DNA of 64,000 bases. Origin: Avena insularis (taxonomy: Eukaryota; Streptophyta; Magnoliopsida; Poales; Poaceae). Position numbers and translations under genes: made by a program. Of this stretch, positions 47,446-57,961 are shown one piece after another. The stretch covers positions 88,271,285 through 88,335,284 of the forward strand of contig CM042694.1 of the NCBI GenBank assembly GCA_023614405.1, read 5' to 3'. Under the pieces are notes generated by a model. That model ran no database searches. It had not been told where the DNA came from and saw only the letters and a list, made by a program, of their open reading frames with translations. How positions within the stretch are numbered: the stretch's first letter is position 1; every line of letters begins with the position of its first letter.

Positions 47446-49386
47446 ATGACTACTCTTGAAAACACTAAGTTGTGTGACTTCACTAGCACCAACAACAATG
47501 ATTTTATGAGCACTCCTATTGCTCCACCTGTGGCTGAAAATACTTTCTTTGAGATAAAACCTGCTTTGCTCAATCTTGTTATGAGAGAGCAATTTTCGGG
47601 CATTGGTAATGAAGATGCTGCTTCCCATCGAAATAACTTTGTTGAACTTTGTGAGATGCAAAAGCATAGGGATATAGCTGGTGATATTATTAAGCTGAAA
47701 TTGTTTCCTTTCTCCTTGAGAGGAAAAGCTAAAGAGTGGTTGAATTCCTTAACTAGGAATAGTATTGATTCTTGGACTAAATGCAAATATGCTTTTATTG
47801 GAAAATACTATCCTCCTGCTAAGATTATATCCATGAGAAGTGAAATAATGAATTTTAAACAACTTGACAATGAGCATGTTGCTCAAGCTTGGGAAAGAAT
47901 GAAATCTTTGGTAAAGAATTGTCCCACTCATGGACTGACTGCTTGGTTGATTATCCAAACTTTTTATGCAGGATTGAACTATTCTTCAAGGAACCTATTG
48001 GATTCACCTGCTGGAGGTACCTTTATGACCATCACTTTGGGTGCTGCAACAAAACTTTTGGACAATATGATGGTTAATTATTCTGAATGGCATACTGAGA
48101 GAGCTCCACAAGGTAAGAAGGTAAATTGTGTTGAAGAAACCTCCTCCTTGAGTGATAAGATTGATATTCTTATGTCTATGCTTGTTAATGGGAAAGCCCA
48201 TATTGATCCAAATAATGTTCCTTTAGCCTCTTTGGTTGCTCAAGAAGAGCAAGTTGATGTGAACTTCATAAGAAATAACAACTTTGGCAACAATGCTTAT
48301 GGTAATAATGCTTATAGGAACAATTTTGGTAATAACAATTATAAGCCATACCCTCCCAACAATGGTAATGCTTATGGAAATTCTTACAACAATAATAAGA
48401 GTGCTCCCTCTGAACTTGAAGTGATGCTCAAAGAGTTTATTAGTAAACAAACTGCTTTCAATAAAACTATTGAGGAAAAACTCTCTAATGCTGAAAGAAA
48501 TATAGCATCTTTGGCTGAAGCTCAATATTCTTTGAATAAAATGGCTGCTAAACCTGAAACTAATGAGAATCCCTTTGCAGCTACTAATGCCATACAAGTA
48601 AGAATTGATGAAAATGTTAGACTATTAGCTGAATTACATGCTAAGTGGGAAAGAGAAGATGAAATTGCTAGAAACATTAGTGTTTCTACTATTACCACCA
48701 CTAGTGTTGAGGCTAGTAATAGTTCTACTACTTTAGATGATAAAGTTGATTTTGATCTTGATGGTTGCAACATCTCTGAAGTTATTAAGTTCCTACAAAA
48801 GCTTTCTAAAAGTCCTAATGCTAGTGCTATGAACATGGCTTTTACAAAACACATTACTGATGCTCTCATAAAGATTAAAGAAGAAAAGATGAAACATAAA
48901 GCTTCTATTCCTATAAAACAAGAAGATGGTTGGGAACCCATCATTAATATGAAAGTGAATGACTTTGATTTCAAAGCTTTGTGTGATCTTGATAGTAGTG
49001 TTTCTATTATGCCTAGAAGGATTTATGATATGCTTGATTTTCCTCCTCTTGAAGATTGTTATTTGAATGTCACACTTGATGCTAATGCTAAAAAGAAACT
49101 CATTGGGAGTCTTAATGATGTTCTTATTATGGTTAATGATTCCTATGTCCCCGTTGATTTCTATGTTTTGGATGTTGAATACAATGCTTCTTGTCCTATT
49201 ACTTTGGGAAGACCTTTTCTTAGAACTGTTGGTGCCATCATTGATATGAAAGAAGGCACCATTAAATATCAACTCCCACTCAATAAAGGTATAGAACACT
49301 TCCCTAAAAAGAGAGAAAATATTTCTTTTGCTTCTCCTATGAAAACAAAATTTGGTCTTAATGCTTCTTCATTTGAGAACACTTGA
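47446..49386 (+). CDS. Element B gag-protease protein, intact 646 codons
   Basis: Starts MTTLENTKLCDFTSTNNND. The Retrotrans_gag capsid region (residues about 60-190) includes KLFPFSLRGKAKEWLNSL, FIGKYYPPAKI and AWERMKSLVKNCPTHGL. Residues about 275-325 are Asn/Gly/Tyr-rich (NNNFGNNAYGNNAYRNN), a low-complexity, prion-like segment. A coiled-coil-prone stretch (ELEVMLKEFISKQTAF, IEEKLSNAERNI) follows. The C-terminal aspartic protease has the usual flanks (FKALCDL..SSVSIMPRRIYDML and ITLGRPFLRTVGAIIDM), but the active-site triplet is Asp-Leu-Asp where family members have Asp-Leu-Gly. The protein would form particles and process itself; the Gly-to-Asp change should impair protease. It is followed at once by the conserved box at 49439. 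ORFs on the other strand are shadows. Confidence 0.9.
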   Translation: MTTLENTKLCDFTSTNNNDFMSTPIAPPVAENTFFEIKPALLNLVMREQFSGIGNEDAASHRNNFVELCEMQKHRDIAGDIIKLKLFPFSLRGKAKEWLNSLTRNSIDSWTKCKYAFIGKYYPPAKIISMRSEIMNFKQLDNEHVAQAWERMKSLVKNCPTHGLTAWLIIQTFYAGLNYSSRNLLDSPAGGTFMTITLGAATKLLDNMMVNYSEWHTERAPQGKKVNCVEETSSLSDKIDILMSMLVNGKAHIDPNNVPLASLVAQEEQVDVNFIRNNNFGNNAYGNNAYRNNFGNNNYKPYPPNNGNAYGNSYNNNKSAPSELEVMLKEFISKQTAFNKTIEEKLSNAERNIASLAEAQYSLNKMAAKPETNENPFAATNAIQVRIDENVRLLAELHAKWEREDEIARNISVSTITTTSVEASNSSTTLDDKVDFDLDGCNISEVIKFLQKLSKSPNASAMNMAFTKHITDALIKIKEEKMKHKASIPIKQEDGWEPIINMKVNDFDFKALCDLDSSVSIMPRRIYDMLDFPPLEDCYLNVTLDANAKKKLIGSLNDVLIMVNDSYVPVDFYVLDVEYNASCPITLGRPFLRTVGAIIDMKEGTIKYQLPLNKGIEHFPKKRENISFASPMKTKFGLNASSFENT

Positions 49387-52083
49387 TTCTTTCTTTGGTT
49401 CTTATGCCTAACTTAAAGGCGTTAAAGAAAAGTACTTGTTGGGAGATAACCCAAGAGTTTTAGTTGAGTCTTGGAAGTTATTACCTCTGTAATAACCTCT
49501 CCTTATCCTTTTTATTTGCTTTTTGTGCGAAGAGTAACCTCTAATGAGAGTGAAGTAATGATTGGGAAAGTTGCTGTCCCGAAACAGATTTCTGTGCTTC
49601 ACCGTAAAAATTCCTGAGAGAGTTCTGTATGTCGGATTGAGCTTTAATTTTTTGTGCTTCTGACCCAGGTTGTTATATAACTTTCGTTAGTTCAACACTT
49701 TTTGATTCGAGCAATAGAAGGTGTTCGAAAAAATTCGTCTTTACCTGCTGGTCTGTTTTGACAGATTTCTGCCATTTTCTGTATTTGCTTCTTGTTAGTT
49801 CCTTCTTGAGTTCTTTTGGAGAATTGAGATTTTTGAGGGAAGTGCTACAGTAGCTAGTGTTCTAATGGAAGTTTATTTGGTGTTATAACTGAACCTTGAG
49901 ACTTATTTATCTTAAGTGCACTAATGTTGCTAATGAGATTGTGTGAAGTTTTTGTATGAAGGAAAATTTTCAGGTGTATGGAAGGAATGAGTAATGAGAT
50001 GAAGGATGGACTAAAGCTAAAGCTTGGGGATGCCACATGTTTCACCCCAAGAAATATCCAAGAAGTACAAGCGTCAAAGCTTGGGGATGCCCAAGGCATC
50101 CCCTTCTTCATCAATAAAAATTCCAGGTTTCTTCCAAACGCTTCATTTTTATTGTTTCGTGCACAGTTGTGTTTCTCTTGGAGCGTCTTCTTTTTAATTT
50201 TTGTTTTGGTTTTTAGTTTGCTTGGTTTTCTTAGTTTTCTTAATAAGTTGGTTCGACCCCCTCTTTCACACTTTGGTTTGCAAATAGTTTGGTTTGGTTT
50301 GGAAAAGAGTAGGAAAGTTCATGCTTATGTGGTAAAAAGAGCTCGTTTTTGACTGTGGCTATGCTTTGTCATGCCATGCTTGATATTGTTTTGGCTTTAT
50401 GCTTAGTATTCTTTGCTGTAGAATGACTTGTTATAAACAATTGAGATTTCTTAATGTGCCTTGGATGAATCATGCGTTGTTTTAGCATATTAAAGCATAG
50501 TATAGTGGTATTCTCCTTTGATGCTTTATTTGGGTTGACTTGGCACATGCTCACAACATGTTATGACTATCTCAAGTCACCATAGCCTTTATGATCCTTT
50601 AGTTTTCAACTTGTAGTATCACTTTATGCTTTGATCAATGATGTTTTGTCGCTCTGCATGATTATGGCCATTATTGCTCTCTTAGTTTGTCGCTCCCAGT
50701 CTTTTGCTAGCCTCCACAACCAAGTATGAGTTCCACTCATGCATCCAACTCCCTAAACCAAGTTATTCCAAAGAGTCCACCATACCTACCTACTAGCTTA
50801 TGCTATTCCAAGTATATTCATGCTTTTGTCTACCTTTCACTTGTTATGAGAAAACTAGTGATTAAAGCTCTCAGGAACTTGATGGCACACTTTACTTTGT
50901 TGCCTCTAATAAACTTGAACCATTGGGTCCTTCTTTGTTGCGTATATGCTTGCGCTTTATAAGTTGAAGTTAGCAGAACCATGTTTCATGGGGAACGCTT
51001 TCGACATTGCACTTGTACTTTGTACCCCGTTGATATCATGTTCTTTTGCTTACGGATCCCGGCGATGTGAAATAAACGTGGAACTTGTAAGATCATGGAG
51101 TTTGTATGTGTGTTAGAGAAACGCCTGGGCCGCTAGCCTAAGCCATGCCTAATCATGGTGGAAACTTGCAGCATCACCATAATGAGCACTCTATGAAGCA
51201 TCCTCCATAAAAACCTATGCAAATAGCAAATAAAAAGATCGCTGAGATGCTCATTGTCTGCTTGCCTTGTCATTTTGATTATGGGAAAGCTCCCGTATCA
51301 TGTGCAAGGGGTACCCCGTTGGCGGTTCTTAATTATACACATATACTTACAATGACAAGAGCTTACTCGTGACTGAAGTTGAGTAGCATGAGGATCGGTC
51401 TTCGTAAGTAAGGGGCATGAGATTTCGGTTTATAACTTGTCAAGCATATCCTCTTAGTTGTGTCACTTTAACCTTAACCACCTTCAAGATGCTTATGATA
51501 GGGGCAATGAGAGCTGAAAGCTATAAGTACCATAATTATTGGAAGCTCTTTATGAGTCTTGAATCCCTACTTCCTTTTTACAAAAGGCCTTTCTTCCCCC
51601 ATTATATTGAGTTTCCACCTTCTATCTTTATGCACTACTTTGAGAGCATAGTGGCCATTCTTAGTTCTATGTGCATTGTCCCAAGACTAGTTGATTGATG
51701 CATAACTTGTTATTGCTTGTTTGAAACTATTGTATCTAGTCACTCTTATGAACTTAGAAGGTGTCCTATGCATTTATATTTGCTACTCTATTGAGGGACA
51801 AGCTGAATACTTTTATGCTATGTTTTCTTTATGTGAAACAAACAAACGTCTTGCAAAGCATGTTATTCATGAATCTTTTGTTTGTGCCTTTTCATGTTGT
51901 ATCATAGTTTCTTTGCTTATTGCTAGAACTTTGTCTTTCATGTTATGATTGAAGTACTTTTATCCCAGCTTTGAGTTTTGCAAATACTTTGATCAAGTTT
52001 TTGATGGTGCATGTCACCTCAAAAATTATTTCTTTTTATCCCTTACCTACTCGAGGACGAGCAGGAGTTAAGCTTGGGGATGT
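49387..52083 (+). other. Element B 3' non-coding region with structured motifs and PPT
   Basis: 2.7 kb without coding character. Motifs conserved in E3: TTGGG/CCCAA box 49439-49454; AAGCTTGGGGATG at 50020-50032, 50077-50089 and 52070-52082 (the last is the PPT next to the LTR); a 9-bp perfect stem at 50083-50103; CTTGGGG/CCCCAAG stem starting at about 50022; CCATG/CATGG stem 51143-51158; GGGGTACCCC 51308-51317. Conservation of non-coding DNA across subfamilies suggests RNA-level function. Confidence 0.8.
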
Positions 52084-53705
52084 TGATACATTGCAAATGT
52101 ATCTATAATTTTTGATGTTACATGCTTGGTTTTATCCACTTTCTTGTGTTTTGTTCCAACTTTGGAGTACTTTTATTATGATTTCTTGGACTAACCTATT
52201 AACAAGAGCCATAGTGCCAGCTGCTTGTTTTCTATTGTTTTTGGTTCCAGAAAAGTCAGAAAATGAATATTCTCGGAATTGGACGGGACAAAAGCCAAAG
52301 TGCCTATTTTTCCGGAAGGGATCAAGTGCCAGAATACGAGACAGAGAAGGGCTGGGGGCCGGCCACACCACCTGGCCACGCGGCCAGGCCTGGCCCGCGC
52401 CAGGGGGTGGTCTGGCCGCCCCCAGCACCCCCTCGGCCTCTCCTTCCGCCTATAAGTTTCCCTCGGGACGAAAACCCTAGGTACCCGATCAAAAATCCAG
52501 GAAAGAGTCTGTAGCCGCCGTCATCTCCATCCCTAGATTGGGAGGGATCTAAAGCTCTTCCCGGTGCCCTGCCAGAGAGGGGAATTCACCCTGGAGGCCT
52601 TCTTCATCACCATGCAAGCCTCCGGTGTGATGCGTGAGTAGTTCATCCTTGGACTACAGATCCATGTAGTAGCTAGATGGCTAGTTTCTCCTCCTTTGTG
52701 CTTTCATGTTTAGATCTTGTGAGCTCCGTTCATGATCAAGATCATCTATTTGTAATTCATACATGTTTTGTTTACGGGGATCCGATGGATATTGAGATGC
52801 TATTTCAGATTGATTATTGATTCTATCATGTCTTTGTTATTTGAGATCTTGCATGCTTTCCGTTGTTAGTAGCTATCTTGGCCAAGTAGATGCTAGCAAC
52901 TCCAAGAGTTAGTATTTATGCTCAATAGTGGGTTCATGCCTCGTAACTGGGAAGTGATGAAATCTCTAAGGTACTAGATGTGCTGTTGCTACTAGGGAGA
53001 AAACAACAATCCTTTGTTCATAGAGCAATCATATTGTTTACCTTACACGCAGTCAGAAGCAATAATATGTTGCTTGCAACTTAATCTTGGAGGGGTTCGA
53101 TGATAACCTAAAGGTGGATTATTAGTCATAGATGCAGTTGGATGGCGGTCTATGTATTATGTTGTAATGCCCAATCAAGTCTCAAAGGAGTCAAGATGAT
53201 TAGTATATGCATGTATTGCTTTCTCGGTGTTTGTCAATTGCCCCGCCGTAATTTGTTCACCCAGCATGTTATCTATCTTAAGGAGAGCCACCTCTAGTGA
53301 ACTATGGATCCCGGTCCTTTTCTTTACATACAATCTATAAACTGTTTACTGCTCTGTGTTTACTTTCTGCAAACTTTTACTTCTTTCCATTCGATACGTT
53401 TAATCCTTTATTTTCCACAAAACACGTGAGATTGACAACCTGATCGCAAGTTGGGGACAAAGTTCTGTGGTTGTGTTGTGCAGGTCTCCACGTTGCTACT
53501 AGCACCAGTAGTGCGCCCTGCCAAAGCTCAGCTAGTAACACCTTTGTGGTGTTTCCTTGCTCCTACTGGTTCGATTAAACCTTGGTTTCATAACTGAGGG
53601 AAACTTGCTGCTGTGCTCATCATACCTTCCTCTTGGGGTTCCCAACGAGCTCTACATCAACACCGCCATCAAGCATTTTTCTGGGCGCCGTGCATTGAGC
53701 CATCA
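52084..53705 (+). repeat. Element B 3' LTR
   Basis: 1622 bp, TGATACATTGCAAATGTATC to CATTGAGCCATCA. TATAAGT at 52451-52457 follows the GC-rich block. It retains the segment missing from the 5' LTR. Confidence 0.92.
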
Positions 53706-54492
53706 GCTATCAAGAGATCCAGGAGGTAAATTATTAAACCAAGTTTTAGCTTCTCCTTTCAGTGAAAAGGGGAAAATTTTAGCAACAAAGTAGGTGCGCA
53801 TCTTAATATCATCAGAAAAGAGGCCACTCATGGTAGAAAGCTCAGTCATATGTGCTACCGCACTTTCATTCTTAGTCCCACAAAAAGTTTCTTTCTCAAC
53901 AATAGCTATGTAGGATAGATCAAGAGAGAAATCATAATCCTTATCTTTAATGTTTATGGGAGATGCAGCAAACTTAGCATTAGAAGACAATTTGGGTTTA
54001 ATAGTACGCCTCTCAAGGAGACTCTTAGCAGCACTCCTATCATGGGTGTTTTGACATTCTTTAATAAATTCTATCGGTCATCTCAATATAACCGTCTTCA
54101 ATATCATAGCTCTCTCTAAAATCAGGTGAACTAACAGGTGTAGTAGTATGTTCATTAGGAGTTTCAGTATTTCCAGCTATAGTTCTAGCAATCGTAGCAT
54201 CTAGGAAAGGACCTAATGAACCACTCTTATCAAGCACAGTAGAAGCAGCATCATAAGTATCAGAAGTTTCAGATTCAGCAGTAGTAGCAGTGTGCATAGC
54301 ATGTGTATGTGGTGGTGTAAGGAGCTTACTCATAACAGGAGGTGAATCAAGAGCAACAGAGGTGTTCAGAACCGTACCTCTTCTTGTAGTGGATGGTAAA
54401 ATAGGAACTTTGCCATCACGAGACTTACCCATGATGGATGGATGGCAGCGAACAATAATGATTCCAAGTGGACTTGATAAATAAAGCTATGC

Positions 54493-54510
54493 TCCCCGGC
54501 AACGGCGCCA
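54493..54510 (-). other. E1 primer binding site, perfect tRNA-Asp complement
   Basis: Plus strand TCCCCGGCAACGGCGCCA is the recalled 3' end of plant tRNA-Asp including the added CCA position, so the minus-strand PBS TGGCGCCGTTGCCGGGGA is perfect over 18 nt. It lies 11 bases inside the 5' LTR of E1. Confidence 0.85.
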
Positions 54511-54521
54511 GAAAATAGTCT

Positions 54522-55913
54522 TGATGACCCACAAGTATAGGGGGTGTATCGCAGTATTTTCGAGGAAAGTGAAACACAATTTATTGATTCGACACAAGGG
54601 GAGCCAAAGAATATTTATAAGCCTTAACAACTGAGTTATCAATTCAGCTGCACCTGAAAACAATCTTGCTCATAGCAGTTTATTAGTAGCAACAGTTTTG
54701 TAGTAGTAATAGTAAATTAATAGCAGTAGTAAAGTAAAAACAGTAGTAAGAATTGCAGTAAACAGTAGGATTAAAGTGCGGTAGGCATAGGGATGGATGG
54801 ACGGGCGTTGCATGGACAAGACAATTCACATGGCAATCAAGACGTAGGGCATTTGCAGATAAATAAGATAAAGCATCCAAGTACTAAATAATCATAGGCA
54901 TGTGTTCTATATATAGTCATACGTGCTCGCAATGAGAACTTGAACAACATCTTTTGTCCTGCCAGCCCGTTTGCAACGGGGCCTCAAGGGAACAACTAGC
55001 AATTAAGGTGCTTCTTTTAATAGAGCACCGGAGCAAAGCATTAACACTCCATGAACACATGTGATTCTCACATCGAAGCCATTCCCTCTGGTTATTCCGA
55101 TTTCTGTCACTTTGGAGCCTTTGGTTCCAGACAGCGACGTGTGTATACAACTTGCAGGTAAGACCATAAACAATAATATCATAATGAATCAATAACATGT
55201 TCAGATCTGAAATCATGGCACTCGGGCCCTAGTGACAAGCATTAAACACAACAAGTTGCAACAAAGTCAAAAAGCACTAATAGTAGATACTAGGCACCAT
55301 GCCCTAACAATCCAATGCCACTACATGAACGATCTCATCCAATCTCTACCATCCCTATAGCCTACAACGGGAGATTACTCACTCATAGATGGGGGAAACA
55401 TGGATGGTCAATGGAGAAGCGATGGTGATGATGATGGCGATGATCTCCTCCAATTCCCCGTCCCGGCAGGGTGCCAGAACAGAGTTTCTGGTTCTGAATC
55501 GCGGAATCTGGTGGTGGCGGCAGAGTGGAACTCTTTCTGGAAAAACGTCGAACCCCCCTTGGTTTTTAGGTCAAGAGGCAACTTATAGGCGAAGAGGGAG
55601 GCCGAGGGGGCAGCCGACGCGGCCACCCCGCCAGGCGCGGCCTGGCTTGGCCCGCGTAGCCAGGTGGTGTGGGCCCCCTCGTGGCCCTACTTTGTCTCGT
55701 CTTCTGGCTCCGTGAATCTTCTGGTGAAATAGGATTTTTGGCATATTTTCTGGGAATTTTCCTGATAGTTGATTTTCTGCACAAAAACTAGACATCAAGA
55801 TAATTCTGCTGAAAACAGCGTCAGTCTGTGTTATTTGTATCCAAATAACACAAGTTTAGAGGAAAAACAATAGCAAAAGTATTCAGAAAAGTAGATACGT
55901 TTTGGACGTATCA
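54522..55913 (-). repeat. E1 5' LTR
   Basis: 1392-bp type A LTR, TGATGACCCACAAGTATAGG to GGACGTATCA. Minus-strand TATAAG at 55582-55587. With 9230-10622 it bounds the 46.7-kb nest. Confidence 0.9.
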
Positions 55914-55918
55914 CGCGT

Positions 55919-57961
55919 GTTCTCCATCAGCCTAGTGATTTGCTATTTCTATTAATTGTGAGACTATTTTGGGTTTAACCCTTCCCAGTTCTTCTATGAA
56001 TTCTCTGCGACGAAGGACGTCGTTAAAGGCATCGATATCCCTTTCATCGGATATGGACTCAGGTGAGTTTTTTATGATATTCCATCGTTGGGTAAATGCT
56101 CTTATTGATTCCCCGGATTTTTGTTTGCATGCCCGCAACTGCTCCAAGGATGCAGGTCGTTTGAACGTAGATTGGAAGTGTCGGATGAACTTGTCTTCCA
56201 GGTCGTTCCAGCTACTGATGGAATCTTTGGGTAACTGTCCATGATCTTGCAGCGTCGGTGAGATGTAGTTGTAAGCTTTGCATTGCGGTAGTTGTGGAGT
56301 CGCCTTGTAATTTGACAGTGGCCAAATAATCTGCTAACCATGCTTTGGGTTCCTAGAGTCCATCGTACTTGTGGCGGTCGTGCGGATGTTTGAAGTCCTT
56401 GGGTACTGAGGTTTTGCGAATCCGCTGCATGAAACAGCTGGCCCTGCATAGCTTGTAATCGTCTTCGTTGTATCCAGCATGGTATCGTGGGGTGCGGTTT
56501 TCATCTCTTGATCCATCGCTCCCGTGTTGCGTGTTGTCGTTCCTTGTGTTGCTTCGCGGCTTGGGTCCTACGAGGTGTGCCTGGTGTGGCGATTGAGATC
56601 GTCGGGTGGGTCCCACTTGCCGAGGGCTGCTGCAACGGCGTGGGGATCTATCGGGCTGTCGCGTGGTCCCTTGCTCTGCTTCCGCGAGAGAGGATCCTAC
56701 CATGCCAAGGTTCATCAGGGCGGAGTGGTGGAGGGTCGCACGTGGATCGTCGGGTGCGGGCTGAGTTGTAATCAGATATGTTTGCGCGGCCACAATGGCT
56801 GCCTGAGCCGTTTTTGCCTTGATTTTTCCTGCTTGATAAATCGTCATGAACGATAGATCAAGATCTCGGATGAGCCCACTTCTTTCTGCTTCAGGGATAT
56901 GTTGTAGTCGAGATGTTGCCCTTCTTGGTGGTGCTCCTCCTGTTATGCTCCCTGATCCTTGGATAGAGCTTAACTCTGCCTGTCGTAAGCTGGATACGTC
57001 GACTAATCTCTTCTTTTGTCGAGTTGCTTCTGCATCCTGAGTAGATCTCTCTTCTTGTGATGGAGCAGATATTGGTATGCTAATAGATCCTCATGTGAAG
57101 CATCCGCTATCATCGGAACTGCTCCCGAAATTGCTTCCCTTGCTTTTTGCCATGCCGATGCTGGTAGCCGAAGAGTTTGCCTCTCTCCTCCATGCGGTTC
57201 TCCGCCTCTTCCTTGGACTATGTGTTTATCTACCGTCTCTCCTGCGTTTGCGTGGTCCCCTTCATTGTCGTGATTTCCTGCATTGTCATCTGATAATATA
57301 TCCATGGGGTCGAGGATAGGGTTACAGTTAGAATCGCGTAGTGTTGAGGTATTCCCGTTGACCATGCACACTTGGTGACGTGTTATGCGTGGGAGGATGA
57401 CGTTATTTTCTGCTTCAAAGGATGCACTGATAATGTTCTGAGATTGTAGTTCTAGATAGATCTTCGCCATCTTTTCTTCGAAGTCGACGTTTTCACTGCT
57501 TTCTTCGGGTTCTGAATTTGCCGGGTTTGCTTCGCGTGGTGGAGTTGATCGAGGACTTGATCCGAGGGAGAGATTACCATGAAGGCCATCAAGGTCCCCT
57601 TGATCCGTATTGATTTGCTCACTTTCTTCGCCTGCTTCTATCTGTGCTGTGGCGTCCGTGGAAGATCCAACGGAAGATGCTGGTACTGCCATAGGCGTAA
57701 TTTTTCCACTGACGGTTCTGATGTGATCAGGGGCGAAGGGTGCAATTCTTGCGGGTCTTCTAATTGGAAGTGGAAACTTCTGATGATTAGATCGGATCCA
57801 CCGTTGAAATTAGTGGGTACCAATACAGGGGTGGGCAGGCGTGGATCTGCTTTCGTCGGGTTGATGCTTGGTGGAGAGCGGTCCACCGAATCCATGGTTC
57901 CATCGTTCAGATTTCCCATAGACGGTGCCAATTGACGAGGGCTAACCTCGGCAATGTTCAT
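55919..57961 (-). pseudogene. Element T gag, 5' part
   Basis: Minus-strand frames from 57961 (MNIAEVSPRQLAPSMGNLND..) through 57692-57003 (acidic, S/P-rich N-terminal region), 56847-56353 and 56449-55932. The capsid-like end reads LRACKQKSGESIRAFTQRWN, then REFIEELGRVKPKIVSQLIE and IANH, a Retrotrans_gag pattern. At least three frameshifts and a TGG-to-TAG stop just before the E1 junction (IANH-stop-ADGEHA) are present. The frame continues across E1 at 9224 as ALHNKR. The very long charged N terminus precedes the capsid domain. Confidence 0.75.
57914..57932 (-). other. Element T primer binding site region
   Basis: Minus strand directly after the LTR reads ATTGGCACCGTCTATGGGA, the same place and form as the TTGGCGCCGTCTGTGGG motif I know from Tat-lineage grass elements. 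I do not assign the tRNA. Confidence 0.55.

Larger units (their letters stand above)
45805..53705 (+). mobile_element. Element B: gag-only Athila-like retrotransposon, TSD GCTAT
   Basis: 7,901 bp in plus orientation, the only element of the nest on this strand. GCTAT flanks it (45800-45804 and 53706-53710) within E1 gag. Left LTR 45805-47268, PBS, one intact gag-protease ORF, a 2.7-kb 3' non-coding region, PPT, right LTR 52084-53705. There is no RT, RNase H or integrase and no space for them. The intact ORF suggests it is one of the younger insertions. Confidence 0.92.
43851..54432 (-). pseudogene. E1 gag-protease polyprotein, split by element B
   Basis: The N-terminal part is at 54432-53711 (MGKSRDGKVPILPSTTRRG) and the remainder at 45804-43851. 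Removing B and one GCTAT restores the order seen in E2. Breaks include a 1-base insertion near 54072, a loss near 45406, a TAG at 44931-44933, a frameshift near 44850 and another near 44228. The protease segment ALCDLGAGVSVMPFSLY is intact. It ends TIAIKVEIT. Confidence 0.85.
9230..55913 (-). mobile_element. Element E1: Athila-like pol-less retrotransposon, 5-bp TSD CGCGT
   Basis: CGCGT flanks both ends (9225-9229 and 55914-55918) and the two sides join in frame within element T gag. In transcriptional (minus) order E1 has 5' LTR 54522-55913, tRNA-Asp PBS, gag-pro (54432-43851, opened by element B), an ORF2 module (43224-33340, opened by E3), a 3' non-coding region and 3' LTR. The 3' LTR end is duplicated. 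Nothing resembling RT, RNase H or integrase is present in any piece, so it depended on enzymes made elsewhere. Confidence 0.88.

Noticed and set aside
48793..49299. 168-codon frame antisense to the B gag
   Set aside because: It mirrors the AT-rich gag on the other strand and has no domain or conservation of its own.
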